In this document: positions 1-10,486 of the stretch, piece after piece | How positions within the stretch are numbered: the stretch's first letter is position 1 | Layout: each line of letters starts with the position of its first letter | From: Pegoplata infirma | Taxonomy: Eukaryota > Arthropoda > Insecta > Diptera > Anthomyiidae | Length of the DNA stretch: 64,000 nucleotides | Reading direction: 5' to 3' | NCBI GenBank assembly: GCA_963921195.1 | Contig: CAWUER010000493.1 | Coordinates: 20,645-84,644, forward strand | The notes under the pieces: generated by a model | What the model was told of the DNA's origin: nothing | Seen by the model: the letters and a program-made list of their open reading frames with translations, nothing else | Database searches by the model: none | Position numbers and translations under genes: made by a program

Positions 1-702
1 TTCATCGAAAGAATGGGGGAACTAGCTCACATGTATGCCATACCGTTAGACATACTCCACCAGACAATGCCAGAAGTTATGAAGGGGAAGGCATTGATGT
101 GGTACCGCAACCATAATCGTAACTGGGAACTCTGGTCTTCCTTTAAAAAGGCATTTTTAAAATTTTTCCTCCCCCCTAGGTTCATTGAGCACCTTGAAGA
201 CGAAATAAGAACAAGGCACCAGAAACCGAAGGAAAATTTTAAGGATTACATGCTCACCATGCAGAATCTAATGAGACACACTGAGTATACCGAGGAGAAG
301 AAACTGGAACGGATCTTTAAGAACGCACGTCCTGAGTACCTGTGGTACATCCGCAGGAAAGATTTTAAGAACCTAGACGAACTAGTAGAAATGGCGGTGG
401 ACTTAGAAAGCATCCCAACCATAACACCACCACTTCGAGAACAACATCGGCAAATCAATACAGCAGCAAGTCATTCGGCAACTACCGAGTCCAGTATTAA
501 CCCACGGACCGCTTGTCACCGGTGTGGAAAAGATGGCCATCTTAGAACGGAATGCAAAAACAGTGAAATCCTTTTCTGCTGGGATTGCGGTCGTCGTGGA
601 GTACGAACAATTCAATGTTGCCGATATCGATCGGGAAACGAGAGCAGGGCCCGTACCGAACGCGGGGATACGTGTCCTCTCAAAACTACCCCGCACCACT
701 AA
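1..702 (+). CDS. gag: Gag polyprotein, C-terminal part (partial)
   Basis: Structural protein that packages element RNA into particles. The frame enters the window open (Phe-Ile-Glu-Arg before the first visible Met at 13), so the N terminus is missing. Residues 1-140 counted from that Met have the retrotransposon-gag pattern (KALMWYRNH, then FLPPRF, then EIRTRHQ...YMLTMQNLMR). A CCHC zinc knuckle is at residues 168-181 (CHRCGKDGHLRTEC). A second knuckle-like motif at 189-202 (CWDCGRRGVRTIQC) has Val where the zinc-binding His should be. The ORF overlaps the protease frame by about 118 bases in the -1 register, consistent with a -1 gag-pro shift, though I see no unambiguous slippery heptamer. 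Confidence 0.88.
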   Translation, partial: FIERMGELAHMYAIPLDILHQTMPEVMKGKALMWYRNHNRNWELWSSFKKAFLKFFLPPRFIEHLEDEIRTRHQKPKENFKDYMLTMQNLMRHTEYTEEKKLERIFKNARPEYLWYIRRKDFKNLDELVEMAVDLESIPTITPPLREQHRQINTAASHSATTESSINPRTACHRCGKDGHLRTECKNSEILFCWDCGRRGVRTIQCCRYRSGNESRARTERGDTCPLKTTPHH

Positions 703-962
703 AAACGTTTCTCCAACTAAAACCAAAACGACTTATTGCTCAGGTCCAGCTCGCCGGTCGTGTAGTCAGCGCCACAATCGACACGGGAGCCACTAACTGT
801 TTTATTAACGAAACATTAGCCAATACCCTCTCCAGTCCAAATGATCTTCAGACCCACGAATCACATGTGACCTTAGCTGATGGCTCCCAGAGAAAAATCA
901 GCCATGCAATAGACACAACAATAGAACTCGGAAACCAAAGCCTCCCTTCAGATTTCTGGTGA
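585..962 (+). pseudogene. pro: Retroviral-type aspartic protease, N-terminal part
   Basis: Cleaves Gag and Pol. The active-site motif is visible as VSATIDTGATNCFI (catalytic Asp in DTG), beginning near base 768. The frame closes with TGA at 960-962 in the middle of the fold. The C-terminal hallmark (EIILGLNFL) continues in the next ORF, -1 relative to this one, from base 959. The junction reads TTCTGGTGATG. One missing G there would explain the break, so I read it as a mutation, not programmed shifting, because it falls between the catalytic loop and the ILG motif. Confidence 0.82.
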
Positions 963-3211
963 TGCCCGGTGCAACAGAGGAAATAATACTCGGTTTAAAC
1001 TTCCTAAAGAGATGTGGAGCAACGCTTTCTTTCGCCGGTCTATCTTGTGATTTTCGGGAAGGAGATAACACAAAGGAAGATCCAGATGACCACCCTATCA
1101 ACCGCCACCTAGCCTGCACACCAACTACATCCAATCAACATAAAGAGCAGGCTGCTTCCGCCCAAACTCAAACAAACGTCGTATCTACAAGTACGAATAG
1201 CAACGCAATCATACAGCATCCTAACTACATGCCGGCAAGGCAAATCCCACCGGTGGAACCCTCAGAGGCTTCATCAGAACAAACAAACATTTCTATGAAA
1301 ACTCAGATGCCAGAAGCACCCCTTTCAACTATATCGGTAAGTGAAAATTCCATTGCTGAACAAAGTAGAATTAAATTATTTTTAGAGAAAGAGCTGCAAA
1401 AGTTTAATGATCTACACGGGCTTTCAACCGCGGCTAAACACCGGATATGCGTAAAGGACGATCGTCCTTTTAAACTTCGGTACGCCCCAAGGAACCCGGC
1501 AATGCAAGCCATAATCGACAGTAAAGTCAACGAACTTTTATCAAAGGGCTACATCGAACCATCCAAAAGTCCGTACAGCTCCCCGATCACGTTAGCTCAA
1601 AAGAAGAACGGCACTTGGAGACTATGTATGGATTTTCGTCATCTGAATAGCCGTTCCGAACCAGATGCGTATCCCTTACCAAGAATAACCACTATTCTCG
1701 ATCGACTGAGAGAAGCAAGATATGTCAGTAGCCTAGACCTTAAAGACGGATATTGGCAAATCCCCTTAGAGGAGGAAAGCAAGAAATATACGGCTTTCTC
1801 GGTTGCGGGACGAGGACTATATCAATGGCGTGTGATGCCGTTTGGACTTCATTCAGCCCCAGCTACCTTCCAAAGAGCGTTAGACAGTGTCATTGGGCCT
1901 GAAATGGAACCCCATGCCTTTGTCTATTTAGATGACATTGTCGTCATTGGAAAATCGCTTGAAGAACACTTGAATAACTTGACCGAGGTTTTTAGACGAC
2001 TAAGGGCAGCTAATCTACGAATCAACGCGGATAAATGCGAATTCTTTAAAAAGGAGACCAAATACCTGGGGCATGTCATCAGTGAAAAGGGAATACACAC
2101 CGATCCAGATAAAGTGTCCGCCATTCGTGAAATGACCCCCCCAATGTGCGTACGAGATGTCCGAAGATTCTTGGGTGTAGCATCATGGTACCGAAGATTC
2201 GTACCCGACTTCGCAGCTATTGCACAACCACTTACTGCAATGTTAAAAAAGGGGAAACATTGGCGATGGACAGATGCCCAACAAAACGCGTTTGATGCAT
2301 TAAAGGCTAAGTTAACTGAAGCCCCTGTACTCGCATGCCCCGATTTTAGTCAACCGTTCGTCCTCCAGACAGATGCAAGTGACCAAGGATTGGGTGCGGT
2401 GTTGACCCAGACCCTAGAGGAAGGAGAACGAGTTATCGCATATTCCAGTCGAAGCCTGAACGCTGCAGAAAAGAATTATTCCGCCACAGAAAAGGAGTGT
2501 TTGGCCATTGTCTGGGGCATCCGGAAAATGAGACCATACCTTGAGGGTTACCAGTTCCATGTCATCACCGACCACCTCTCACTAAAATGGCTTAACTCTA
2601 TAGATAATCCCACTGGCCGCCTTGCTCGCTGGGCGTTAGAGCTCCAGCAGCATAAATTTACGGTACAGTATCGCAAGGGTAAGCACAATATAGTCGCCGA
2701 TGCCCTGTCTCGACAACCCATGGAAACATTACAACGAGCTATTGAAAACGAAGAACCCAACACTAAATGTCCTTGGCTAGAACGAAGGATGGAAGAAATC
2801 CAAACAACCCCTGAAAAATATGCCGACTACATGATAATTGGAAACCAACTGTTTCGCCACATTCCCCGGGACATTAATGATGAAGATAGCACGCCATGGA
2901 AGTTATGTGTCGCTACGTCCCTTCGACAACGCGTACTTGAGGAAAACCATAACCAACCCGCCGCTGGTCACCTTGGTGTCCGTAAGACCATAAATCGAAT
3001 CAGTAAAAGATATTATTGGCCTGGGATGTTTCGTGATATCTCAAAATATGTAAAAATTTGTAAAACCTGTCAACAATACAAAGCAACTCATGTGGCCCCA
3101 GCCGGCGAAATGCTTATTCAGATCCCAGAAGAGCCTTGGGCTACAATCTGTGCGGATTTCGTTGGTCCTCTACCTCCGGGAGAAGATCCTCGCCAGATTC
3201 GGGGTTCCTAA
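959..3211 (+). pseudogene. pol: Pol: protease end, reverse transcriptase, RNase H, integrase N-part
   Basis: The 750-codon ORF begins with the protease ILG motif. A polar linker follows, then the RT core from about residue 175: LCMDFRHLN, DLKDGYWQIPL, MPFGLHSAPATFQ, and catalytic YLDD at residues 323-326. RNase H follows with QTDASDQGLGAVL (Asp near residue 472) and the VADALSR end. The HHCC zinc domain of integrase is at about 665-705 (GHLGVRKT...CKTCQQYK). The first integrase catalytic Asp is in CADFVGPLP. The frame then runs off into PRQIRGS and stops. The ORF-track start is a GTG within the protease, not a true initiation site. Confidence 0.93.
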
Positions 3212-3872
3212 AATCCTAATAACTGATAATGGTAGCCAGTTTACAAGTCACGTACTTCGAAAATATTTGCAGGATATCGGAGTCAAACAGCAGTTCACCG
3301 CTCCGTATTGCCCCCAAGAGAACCCAACGGAAAGGGCAAATCGCACCATTAAACGGATGATAGCACAGATAGCCCAAAACAACCATAACAAATGGGATGA
3401 CCACCTGCCCGAGATAAGCTTGGCCATCAACACTAGTAACGCGGACTCAACCGGTTATAGTCCAGCATATCTCGTACAAGGCAGAGAACCGCGTTTGCCC
3501 AAAGCACTATATGACGAAGAAGTTATTGGGACAGGAGCCTCTAATCCTCAACCAGAACAGAAAGCCCACGAACTTCAGGAAATATTCCGTATGGTACGAT
3601 ACCAGTTGGGAAAATCTGCACAAGATCAGCGTCGCTACCACAACCTCCGTAGAAGGCCGTGGAAACCCTGTATAGGAAATCTTGTCCTGGTAAAGAATCA
3701 CCCTCTCTCCAGCGCGGTGGATAGTTTTGCTGCAAAGCTAGCACCCAAATATATAGGACCGTATGTAGTAGAAAGCTTCACCTCGCCAGTAATCGTCAAA
3801 CTAAGATGTCAGGAGAATAGCACACGAAAAACCGCTCATCTTAGTGAATTAAAGCCCTTTAATTCTCTTTAA
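3177..3872 (+). pseudogene. Integrase core and C-terminal part, separated by deletion
   Basis: The frame differs from the preceding pol ORF. It resumes integrase at REKILARFGVPK and carries the second and third catalytic positions: TDNGSQF and the Glu of NPTERANR. It then runs to a C-terminal region (KTAHLSELKPF) and stops at 3870-3872. Normal Ty3/gypsy integrases have a stretch of several tens of residues between GPLP and RE.IL. Here the two are fused at about 3177, so roughly 120 bases have been lost and the frame changed. All three DDE residues remain, but the fold between the first two is gone, so integration activity is not expected. Confidence 0.88.
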
Positions 3873-3920
3873 AAAAAAAAAATTTAAAAAAAAATATATG
3901 TACCTTTACACTCTCTAATG

Positions 3921-3962
3921 TTTTTTTTTATTTTTTTTATCCCTTCCTATTGTCTCTTATAG
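3921..3962 (+). promoter_or_regulatory. Candidate 3' splice acceptor before ORF3
   Basis: A pyrimidine-dominated run of about 38 bases ends in TCTCTTATAG, with AG at 3961-3962, 24 bases before the ORF3 ATG at 3987. This is what a strong 3' splice site looks like. In errantiviruses the third ORF is expressed from a spliced subgenomic RNA, so the same arrangement is plausible here. The donor would be in the missing 5' part or early gag. Confidence 0.45.
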
Positions 3963-3986
3963 TTATAACAATATTTACAACCCATC

Positions 3987-5117
3987 ATGGCGGATGAAGA
4001 GAAGTTTAAGCTCAGCAAAGACAAATTTATGAGAAGATTTAATGAAGAGCAATCGAAGGGAAGACGAACGATTTTTATAAGCGACGAGCCGCAGGTACCA
4101 CCCCGAACAGGCCAAATGGGTACATTTCGCAAATCGACAAAAAACACAATCCTTACCCCCGGAGCCAAAAAAAAACTTACCCCACCAGGTAAGAAAACTA
4201 AACAGGTGACACACCCAACTAATAAACTTCCGCGGTGCGTCATCAGAATAAAGCCAATGACAATGGCGATGGCACAGCGATCGATCGACGAAGCTAAAGG
4301 TAATCGTAGCCCCTACAGACCCATTACGTCACCAATATCAGACGTTGAAGGCGAGGAGGCGGAAAAACCAGACACACCTGAGAGCTCGAAAACATCTAAA
4401 GAAGATGACATCCAAAACCCTCGTCATCGCCGTCTTCAGAGATTAAAAGACTCCAGCGAATCAGACTCAAGTGATTCCTCGACAGAATCCAAAAGTGCTA
4501 AAGAGGCTCCCATCATGTTATCTAGCGAAGAAATACAGGAAAACATCCCAAACGACGACGGGTATCGTTCGTGCCCTTCCCCTATTGTCTCCATTTGCTC
4601 CGATGACTCTTCGATAAACTTTCTTCAGTCGCCCATAAGAAAAAGAACTACTTCTATAAGCCATTTAATATACCCCTCATCATCTTCATCATCATCATCA
4701 TCCTGATCATCTTCATCCGCATCATCTGCCAGCAATTTATCCATTATTGCGCCAGAAGACGATAATAATCAGTTAACAACGACCATGTATACCACCGATG
4801 AAGAAAACAACGAAATCCGAGTCAACCCTCGGTTTGAACCAACCAGAAGCGTCGCTCCAGCTCAAAGCTACCCCCCATCAACAATAGAGCTGAACTTCCT
4901 ACCAATTATCACGCAAGATTTTCTTCCCATTGAAGTTCGCAGACAGGTAGACCAGGTGGCCCGGAACATGGTAGCTAATCCCGGTAAACGTAAATATACC
5001 CAACGCACAATTTCTTTAAATGGTAAAGATTCCTACCGTATCACCCTCAATCGTCGACAGGGCCATAATAAAATTTTGGTAGGCCTCCTGAAAAAAGCCT
5101 CCGGAAAAGGGGGGTAG
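3987..5117 (+). pseudogene. Third ORF of the LTR element, unknown product, one nonsense codon
   Basis: One reading frame of about 376 codons starts at an ATG in good context (A at -3, G at +4) and ends at TAG 5115-5117, directly against the LTR. It is broken by a single TGA at 4704-4706 inside a run of Ser codons (TCA to TGA). The product is hydrophilic: basic N-terminal 90 residues, an acidic and Ser-rich middle (SSESDSSDSSTESK, then a Ser run), and a basic C-terminal 50 residues (KRKYTQRT...NRRQGHNKILVGLLKK). I see no signal peptide or membrane segment, so it is not an ordinary envelope protein. A nucleic-acid or chromatin-binding role is only a guess from charge. I do not recognise the family. 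Confidence 0.7.
5104..5117 (+). promoter_or_regulatory. Polypurine tract
   Basis: A near-uninterrupted purine run (GAAAAGGGGGG then TAG) ends exactly at the base before the LTR TG. This is the expected plus-strand primer for reverse transcription. It overlaps the last codons and stop of ORF3. Confidence 0.8.
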
Positions 5118-5500
5118 TGTAACGAGGAAAGTCGTTGCCTCGTTTTCCCCAACACTGTAAATATTTTATTTTTACTTACCGCAATACTCTATGTATATAC
5201 TTTGATTTTGTTTAAAAAAAAAAAAGAAGAGAAACATACTTCGCCATATACCTATTATATAGGTACATGTTTTTTTTTTTCTCCTTATTGTATTCTTTTT
5301 ATGGAAATAAATAATTTAGTTTTGTTTATATACTATTTATATTTTCTCTCTGAGAGTTCAACACGGACATACTCACCATACGCCATATACACCACACACC
5401 TTCGATGATGGGTACAACAATATATGAAGCTGAACAACAGGAGGTTCAGGCAGTTGGTTGGTGGCGGCGATCGCGTTAACATCGTCGTGTGATACAAAGC

Positions 5501-6480
5501 AAAGTGCCTTTCAGGTCTTCCTTATACAACGAGAAGTGCCTTTAACAGGTTTCTCCCACCGTAAATCATTATTATTTAAAAAGTGCCTAAACAGGTTTTT
5601 TTTAAAACATAATAACAATTTTGTTAAACGCAAGTTGAGAAGTGCCTTCGACAGGTCTCTCCCATCGTAAACTACAAAACAAAAAGTGCCTTTGAGGTTT
5701 TTCTTCTTTTTGAACAAAGTTTCTTTTCTCTTCGCCTGTTGCCAAGCCAACCGAGAAGTGCCTTCGACAGGTCCCTCCCATCGTAAATTACAAAACAAAA
5801 AGTGCCTTTGAAGTTTTTTTTTTCTTCTTTTTGAACAAAGTTTCTTTTCTCTTCGCCTGTCGCCAAGCCAACCGAGAAGTGCCTTCGACAGGTCTCTCCC
5901 ACCGTAAATTATTGTTCATAAAAAAAAAAAAAAAGTGCCTGAACAGGTTTTTTTTTTTATTTTTAACGTTTTTTTTTTTTGTTCGACTAACCGCCGGGAG
6001 TAGAGAGGTGCCTACGACAGGTCTCTCCCATCATAAAATCTTATTTCAAAAGTGTTTCGTAGTTTTTTTTTATTTTTATCATTTTGCTAATTACGTTTTT
6101 TTTCTTTACCGCTGTCCACGAAAGAGAAGTGCCTACGTTAGGTCTCTCCTATGACAAACTATAAATACCAAAAGTGCCTTTCCAGGTTTTTGGTTTTTCT
6201 TTTATTTATACAACATTTTGTATGCTGCTAAACCAATCGAGAAGTGCCTTCGACAGGTCTCTCCCATCATAACAGTTGTTCATATTTAACAGTGCCTAAA
6301 TAGGTTTTGGTATTTAAAATTAAATTTTTTGCTTACCGCCAATCACGAGTGAGAAGTGCCTACGACAGGTGACTCCCAACAAGAAACGTCATAAAGTGCC
6401 GTTTTAGGTGTTATTCTCTCCCTTTTATTTTCTTTACAGTTTGTTTGCACATGTTGCCCACCGCCAATCAAGAAATGCTG
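5501..6480 (+). repeat. LTR-internal tandem array of paired hairpins, 8 units
   Basis: The motif AGTGCCT-loop-AGG recurs in two alternating contexts. Type 1 is flanked by GAGA and TCTC and starts at 5531, 5637, 5753, 5874, 6003, 6124, 6239 and 6351 (spacing 106-129). Type 2 lies between them, flanked by A-runs and T-runs (near 5501, 5581, 5681, 5797, 5931, 6048, 6168, 6290, 6393). In both, the CCT/AGG inner stem and the AGTG asymmetric loop stay constant while the outer stem changes as a pair. Many units also end in a CCGCCAATC-like or CCAAGCCAACC-like tract just before GAGA. Confidence 0.88.
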
Positions 6481-6579
6481 ACACTCTCTGAATTCTTTTG
6501 ACGCTTGTCGTTTTTTTTTTTGGCTTTTTTTATTATTAAGTTAAATCTAAGTTGCATTAAATTTAGTTTTTTTTATTGA

Positions 6580-6585
6580 AATAAA
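6580..6585 (+). terminator. Polyadenylation signal in LTR
   Basis: AATAAA lies near the 3' end of the LTR, about 140 bases before its end and after the hairpin array. This is the usual place for the R-region poly(A) signal of an LTR element. No other copy stands out nearby. Confidence 0.5.
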
Positions 6586-6723
6586 GAATAATTTGTGAAT
6601 TCCGAAAAGAAATAATCAATTGTTTTATTTACTCTCCGTCTATGCAAAAAATTATAAATTTTCTGCAACGATCCTGACCCCGCGAGCTAAACCCTAGCAA
6701 CCGGTGGGAAACACGTCGTTACA

Positions 6724-6956
6724 ACTTCTCGGGAGAACTTCCAACAAATATGTTAAGTTTCAGTCGTCTCTGTACAATATTTTGTCCGCGACAGCATTTT
6801 CTACAGAGAGACGGACATATGGACAGACGGACATCGCTAGAATGTCTTAAAATCGATCGGGCATCATGAATATATATACTTTATGGGGTCCCAGATCGAT
6901 ATTTCGATGAGTTACAAACGGAATGACAAACTATCACTAAGTGGAGGGTATAAAAA
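6724..6956 (-). mobile_element. GTCY (mini-me/DINE-like) repeat, part, interrupted by the LTR element
   Basis: Reads on the minus strand from TATACCCTCCAC at 6956. It has the conserved blocks ...ATCGAAATATCG..., GGGACCCCATAAAGTATATA, GATCGATTTTAAGACATTC and GTCCGTCTGTCC. The 3' half lies beyond the LTR retrotransposon, outside the window. Confidence 0.85.
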
Positions 6957-7057
6957 TGTTTTTTTATAAAGCGTCTATTTTGAGATCATTTTAAAGTTTA
7001 TTAGAAAGCTTGACATATTTTAAATTAATTGTTTTTTTTTCATTCAAAATTACATTT
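6957..7057. other. AT-rich spacer
   Basis: Low-complexity A/T sequence between the GTCY repeat and the truncated foldback arm. I see no recognisable feature in it. Confidence 0.6.
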
Positions 7058-7822
7058 TTTGACCCATCTCGGACGCACCATTGAACCGTTAGAAGCTGAT
7101 TAAATAAAACAAATTTAAAAAAAATAAAAAAAATTTAATGGGGACCGCCTTAACAGTTAAAGATAGAGGGTAGGTGTGTTCAAAGAAAATGTTTGGACTA
7201 AAAAAATATTGTGGGTCGGTCATACATTTTATTGCTGTAAGTTCACTATTAAGGCAGTTCGAGCGGTTGGAGCAAATTTTAAAAAATGACCCCTCTATGA
7301 CGCACCATTGAAGCAGTAGAAATGATTTTAAGATTGGAAAATTACAATAACATTTTTTCAAAAAATTTAAAAAAATAGTAATAATCGTTATCCCACGATC
7401 TTCCTGGGCAAAAAATTTGTAGAATCAATAGAAGTTTTACACAAAAAAATCGAAAAAAAATCGAAGAGTACAAACATTTTCAAAAATGAGATTTAAATTT
7501 TAAAACTTAAAAATCGCTTACTAGAGCGCTTTTAAGAATTTTTTTGGGATTTTTTTTTAAAAGTACGTAAAAAAACAAAAATTTTGAAAAAAAAAAATTA
7601 AAATTTGGACCATTATTAAAGAAGTTATGAGTAAAAGAAGTTTGAGTAAAGGAACAAACTACCAATTTTTAAAAATTCGGTATCTTTTGAGCGAGTCATC
7701 AAAAAAATCTGAAAATTTACCACGAAGAAGTTTTCGAATTGTACTAAAAACTGTAAACAAATTGGGAAAATCCAAAAAAAAAAAATTTTTTCAAAGTGCC
7801 CGATTTTACATGGAATGCCCCA
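7058..7822. mobile_element. TGGGGC foldback element, right arm only (copy 1)
   Basis: Matches, in order, the right arms of the complete copies at 37530 and 58086, ending GGAATGCCCCA followed by TA. The left arm and part of one internal module are missing. The ORF at 7627-7884 follows the arm sequence (same short ORF recurs near 39266 and 58290) and is not a gene. Confidence 0.8.
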
Positions 7823-7920
7823 TATACATTTTATGGGGTCCTAGACCAATATTTCGAGGTGTTGCAAACGAAATGACAAACTAATATATACTCTCTATCA
7901 CTAAAGTGGAGAGTACAAAA
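7823..7920 (-). mobile_element. GTCY repeat, 5'-end fragment
   Basis: The minus strand shows the start of the GTCY repeat up to the TATATA beside GGGGTCC, where the foldback arm begins. The breakpoint is at the same repeat position as in the copy at 60013-60113. Confidence 0.75.
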
Positions 7921-8647
7921 AAAAATTTTTAAAAATTTAGAGTAGGCCCCCAACGGCCCTAAATTTTTAAATTTTTAAAAAATCAAAAAAAAATATGGAA
8001 AATAAATGCTTTGGGGCAAAACTTTAACCCCCCAAAGGCAAGGTTTAATTTTGTCCGATTTTGCTAAAAATTTAAACATAGAGTTTTTAGAGCAACACGA
8101 ACCACAAAAAAGTCCTTATTCGTGCTACCCTAATATTTATCTGTATTATATTGATTTATTTCCAATTGCAATTGAATTCTAAACTTCATTGAACATTTCG
8201 CTTCCAAAAAGAAACTCATCCCTTGGCACACCTTCCTTTTAAGAACCTACTTTTTTTTTGTTATCTCTACTTAAGTAATAGTAGAAGAAAGGAAGAAATC
8301 GTATAAACAAATTTACTCCAAGGAATTGTAAATCGTCTTAGAAAATTTTAAGGCAAATTACTTTTAAATGTTTTTTCTATTTGTAAGATATAGAGAAAGT
8401 AAAACAATAGAAAATTTTTTGGTACAAGTTAATAATACTAAGATTTAAATCTATTGTTTTTGTAGAAAAGTATGTCGGTGAAAACTTATTAATAAACTTA
8501 AAATGGGAGATTAGAGTTAAATTAACAAATTACCAGATAGAAGCAATAATAATGTAGAGTTGTGGTAAATTAAAAATACCCAAAATTGAAAATTTCAAAA
8601 ATTTTGTGAATTATTTTTACTAAATGTTTCTGAACTTTCTTTAAACT
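7921..8647. other. AT-rich region without gene
   Basis: Runs of A and T with short poly(A)-flanked stretches. One G/C-richer patch (near 7945, GGCCCCCAACGGCC) is isolated. I see no ORF with a credible product and no terminal repeats. Confidence 0.5.
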
Positions 8648-8816
8648 TTTGTTTATGTTATGATTCTACTGCATTCTAATATGTTATGATGTTTTCGCAA
8701 ATCATGTCGCTCTGTTCTGTATGCTATTACAAGTGAGCAATACTTCTGTTACAACATGTTCAGCGAAAACATGTGTTTTTGAATGCTGTAGAATCATAAC
8801 ATTAACCTTCTAATCA
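8648..8816. mobile_element. Small foldback MITE, about 168 bp
   Basis: Left arm ATGTTATGATTCTACTGCAT... with GTTTTCGC, and right arm GCGAAAAC...GAATGCTGTAGAATC, AACAT are inverted copies about 45 bases long with a few mismatches. The centre is unrelated sequence. No duplication of target could be fixed. Confidence 0.65.
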
Positions 8817-8868
8817 TAACATTAACCTAACGTTCTATTGTACAACAAAAATAACAAAATTATTTTTC

Positions 8869-9196
8869 AATATTTTTTTTTTTTTTTTCATCAATATTTT
8901 TTACATAATTTTTTTTTTTTTTTTTTTATAAACAAATTTTTTTCATCAATATTTTTATACGCTTCAACCACAGTATGGGGGCTTACTCACTTTTTTCTTT
9001 AATTTTTTTTTTTCATCAATATTTTTTTCACCAATATTTTTTTTCATCAATAATTTTTTTTTTTTCATCAATATTTTTTTTTTTTTCATCAATATTTTTT
9101 TTTTTTCATCAATATTTTTTTTTTCATGAATATTTTTTTTTTTCATGAATATTTTTTTTTCATAATTTATTTTTTCATCAATATTTTTTTACTAAT
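8869..9196. repeat. T-rich TTTTTTTTCATCAATAT minisatellite
   Basis: At least nine loose repeats of a poly(T) run followed by CATCAATAT (or CATGAATAT), unit about 17-25 bases. It is interrupted at 8966-8996 by a short GTCY-repeat start (CCACAGTATGGGGG). The same T-run/ATCAA texture borders GTCY repeats at 32548-32602, 33569-33760 and 60110-60185. Confidence 0.75.
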
Positions 9197-9520
9197 GAAT
9201 TAGTTTTTCGAAAAGGGGAAAGTTTACCCCACAGCCCCAGCCAAACATAAATAATGTTAATTTATGTCTTCAGTGAAATTTGAAGGCGATTTTAACCCTC
9301 TGTCTCCTATTTATATGGGTTAATTTTTAGTGTTTCCAATTATTCAACCCTGCCGGTTAACCGGCTAGGGCATTATTCGAAAATTTACGAAAATTCGGGT
9401 CGATTAATCGAAAAATTGGTGATTAATCGATTAATCGTCAAAATCAATGAAAACTTAATATTAAACAATTTGATAAAAGTAATGTTACAAAAATTAAAAG
9501 TTTTTTAAGTAAAATTTCAG

Positions 9521-10323
9521 ATTTTCTCATTGTACAACAATTATTATTTCTCAGAAATAATTAATATGGACTCAAACCGAACTAAATAAAAATTCAGTTA
9601 TAAAATATACAGTCCAACAATATATAAACACAATTAATACACAACTCATAAGGTACATTGCAATTTAGTAATATTTCTAAGAATTGGAAATATGAAACAA
9701 AAATTCAAACCTAACGGACATTTTTCAAGATTTGAAAAGTAAGGGTTAACAATGGGAAAAATACAACTCTGTTAAAAGTTTAGATGGATTAAGTTTCTGC
9801 CAAATGAATACAACACGAATTAGTGGTGAATAGGGGTTATTCAACACAAAGAGGAGTAATTCCAATTCTTAATTTCTTCAAAAGTTTCATTTAAATGGCT
9901 AATCTTAATCTGACAAAAATTCAAACCTAACGGACATTTTTCAAGATTTGAAAAGTCCTACTAAGGGTTAACAATGGGAAAAATACAACTCTGTTAAAAG
10001 TTAAGATGGATTAAGTTTCTGCCAAATGAATACAACACGAATTAATGGTGAATAGGGGTTATTCAACAAAAAGAGGAGTAATTCCAATTCTTAATTTCTT
10101 CAAAAGTTTCATTTAAATGGCTAATCTTAATCTGACACACATTAAGTGTGTGGCAATCGAAGGAGTGCTGATGATGGAAGGGTGGCATCTTCCGAAAGCT
10201 GTCGACATCTCCACTTAGCCTGTGTTGTCACTTGATTTTTTCAGATTTTCTCATTGTACAACAATTATTATTTCTCAGAAATAATTAATATGGACTCAAA
10301 CCGAACTAAATAAAAATTCAGTA
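9521..10323. repeat. Local duplications inside the hAT-like shell
   Basis: An 80-base block (ATTTTCTCATTGTACAACAA...) occurs at 9521-9600 and again at 10245-10323. Between them a block starting AAATTCAAACCTAACGGACA is present twice in tandem (from about 9697 and 9913, period 216), with a 7-base insertion in the second copy. Nothing coding is visible. This may be an internal expansion of the element. Confidence 0.75.
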
Positions 10324-10486
10324 AAATTTAATATTCATTCTTTATAAAGTGTTTAAATGGGTAAAACAAAATGCAATTTAGAAATAATAAAAATTTCTAA
10401 ATTTTAATTGAGATTTTCTTAATTTCAATCACGATTTCTGAAAATTTAAAATTTACAAGCTTTCTACCAACAATTTTGTAGTTTTT

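Larger units (their letters stand above)
1..6723 (+). mobile_element. Ty3/gypsy-type LTR retrotransposon, 5' end outside window
   Basis: Gag, protease, reverse transcriptase, RNase H and integrase occur in the Ty3/gypsy order, followed by a third ORF, a purine tract and one complete LTR. The gag frame is already open at base 1, so the 5' LTR and primer-binding site lie outside. The right end falls inside a GTCY dispersed repeat: sequence from 6724 matches an uninterrupted relative near 45310 (TTCTCGGGAGAACTTCCAA). Breaks seen: a 1-base frame change in protease, a deletion in integrase and a nonsense codon in ORF3, so this copy is dead. Clade within Ty3/gypsy is not resolved by eye. Confidence 0.93.
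5118..6723 (+). repeat. 3' LTR, 1606 bp
   Basis: It begins TGTAACGA immediately after the polypurine tract and ends TCGTTACA, a perfect 8-base terminal inverted repeat of the TG...CA type. Beyond it, sequence changes at once to the GTCY repeat. Two-thirds of the LTR is an array of about 117-bp units with paired hairpins (separate entry). The short ORFs inside it are read through that array and are not credible genes. Confidence 0.92.

Noticed and set aside
4689..4735. Ser-codon run in ORF3 considered as a microsatellite outside coding
   Set aside because: The frame continues open on both sides of the TGA to the LTR border, so it is better read as a coding Ser tract with one nonsense change.
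3987..5117. ORF3 as an envelope gene
   Set aside because: No signal peptide, no transmembrane segment, no Cys pattern.
5458..6154. ORFs of 70-107 codons on both strands in the LTR
   Set aside because: They read through the hairpin array and inherit its periodicity (GEVP/RLSH repeats). No start context, and same-length ORFs exist on both strands.
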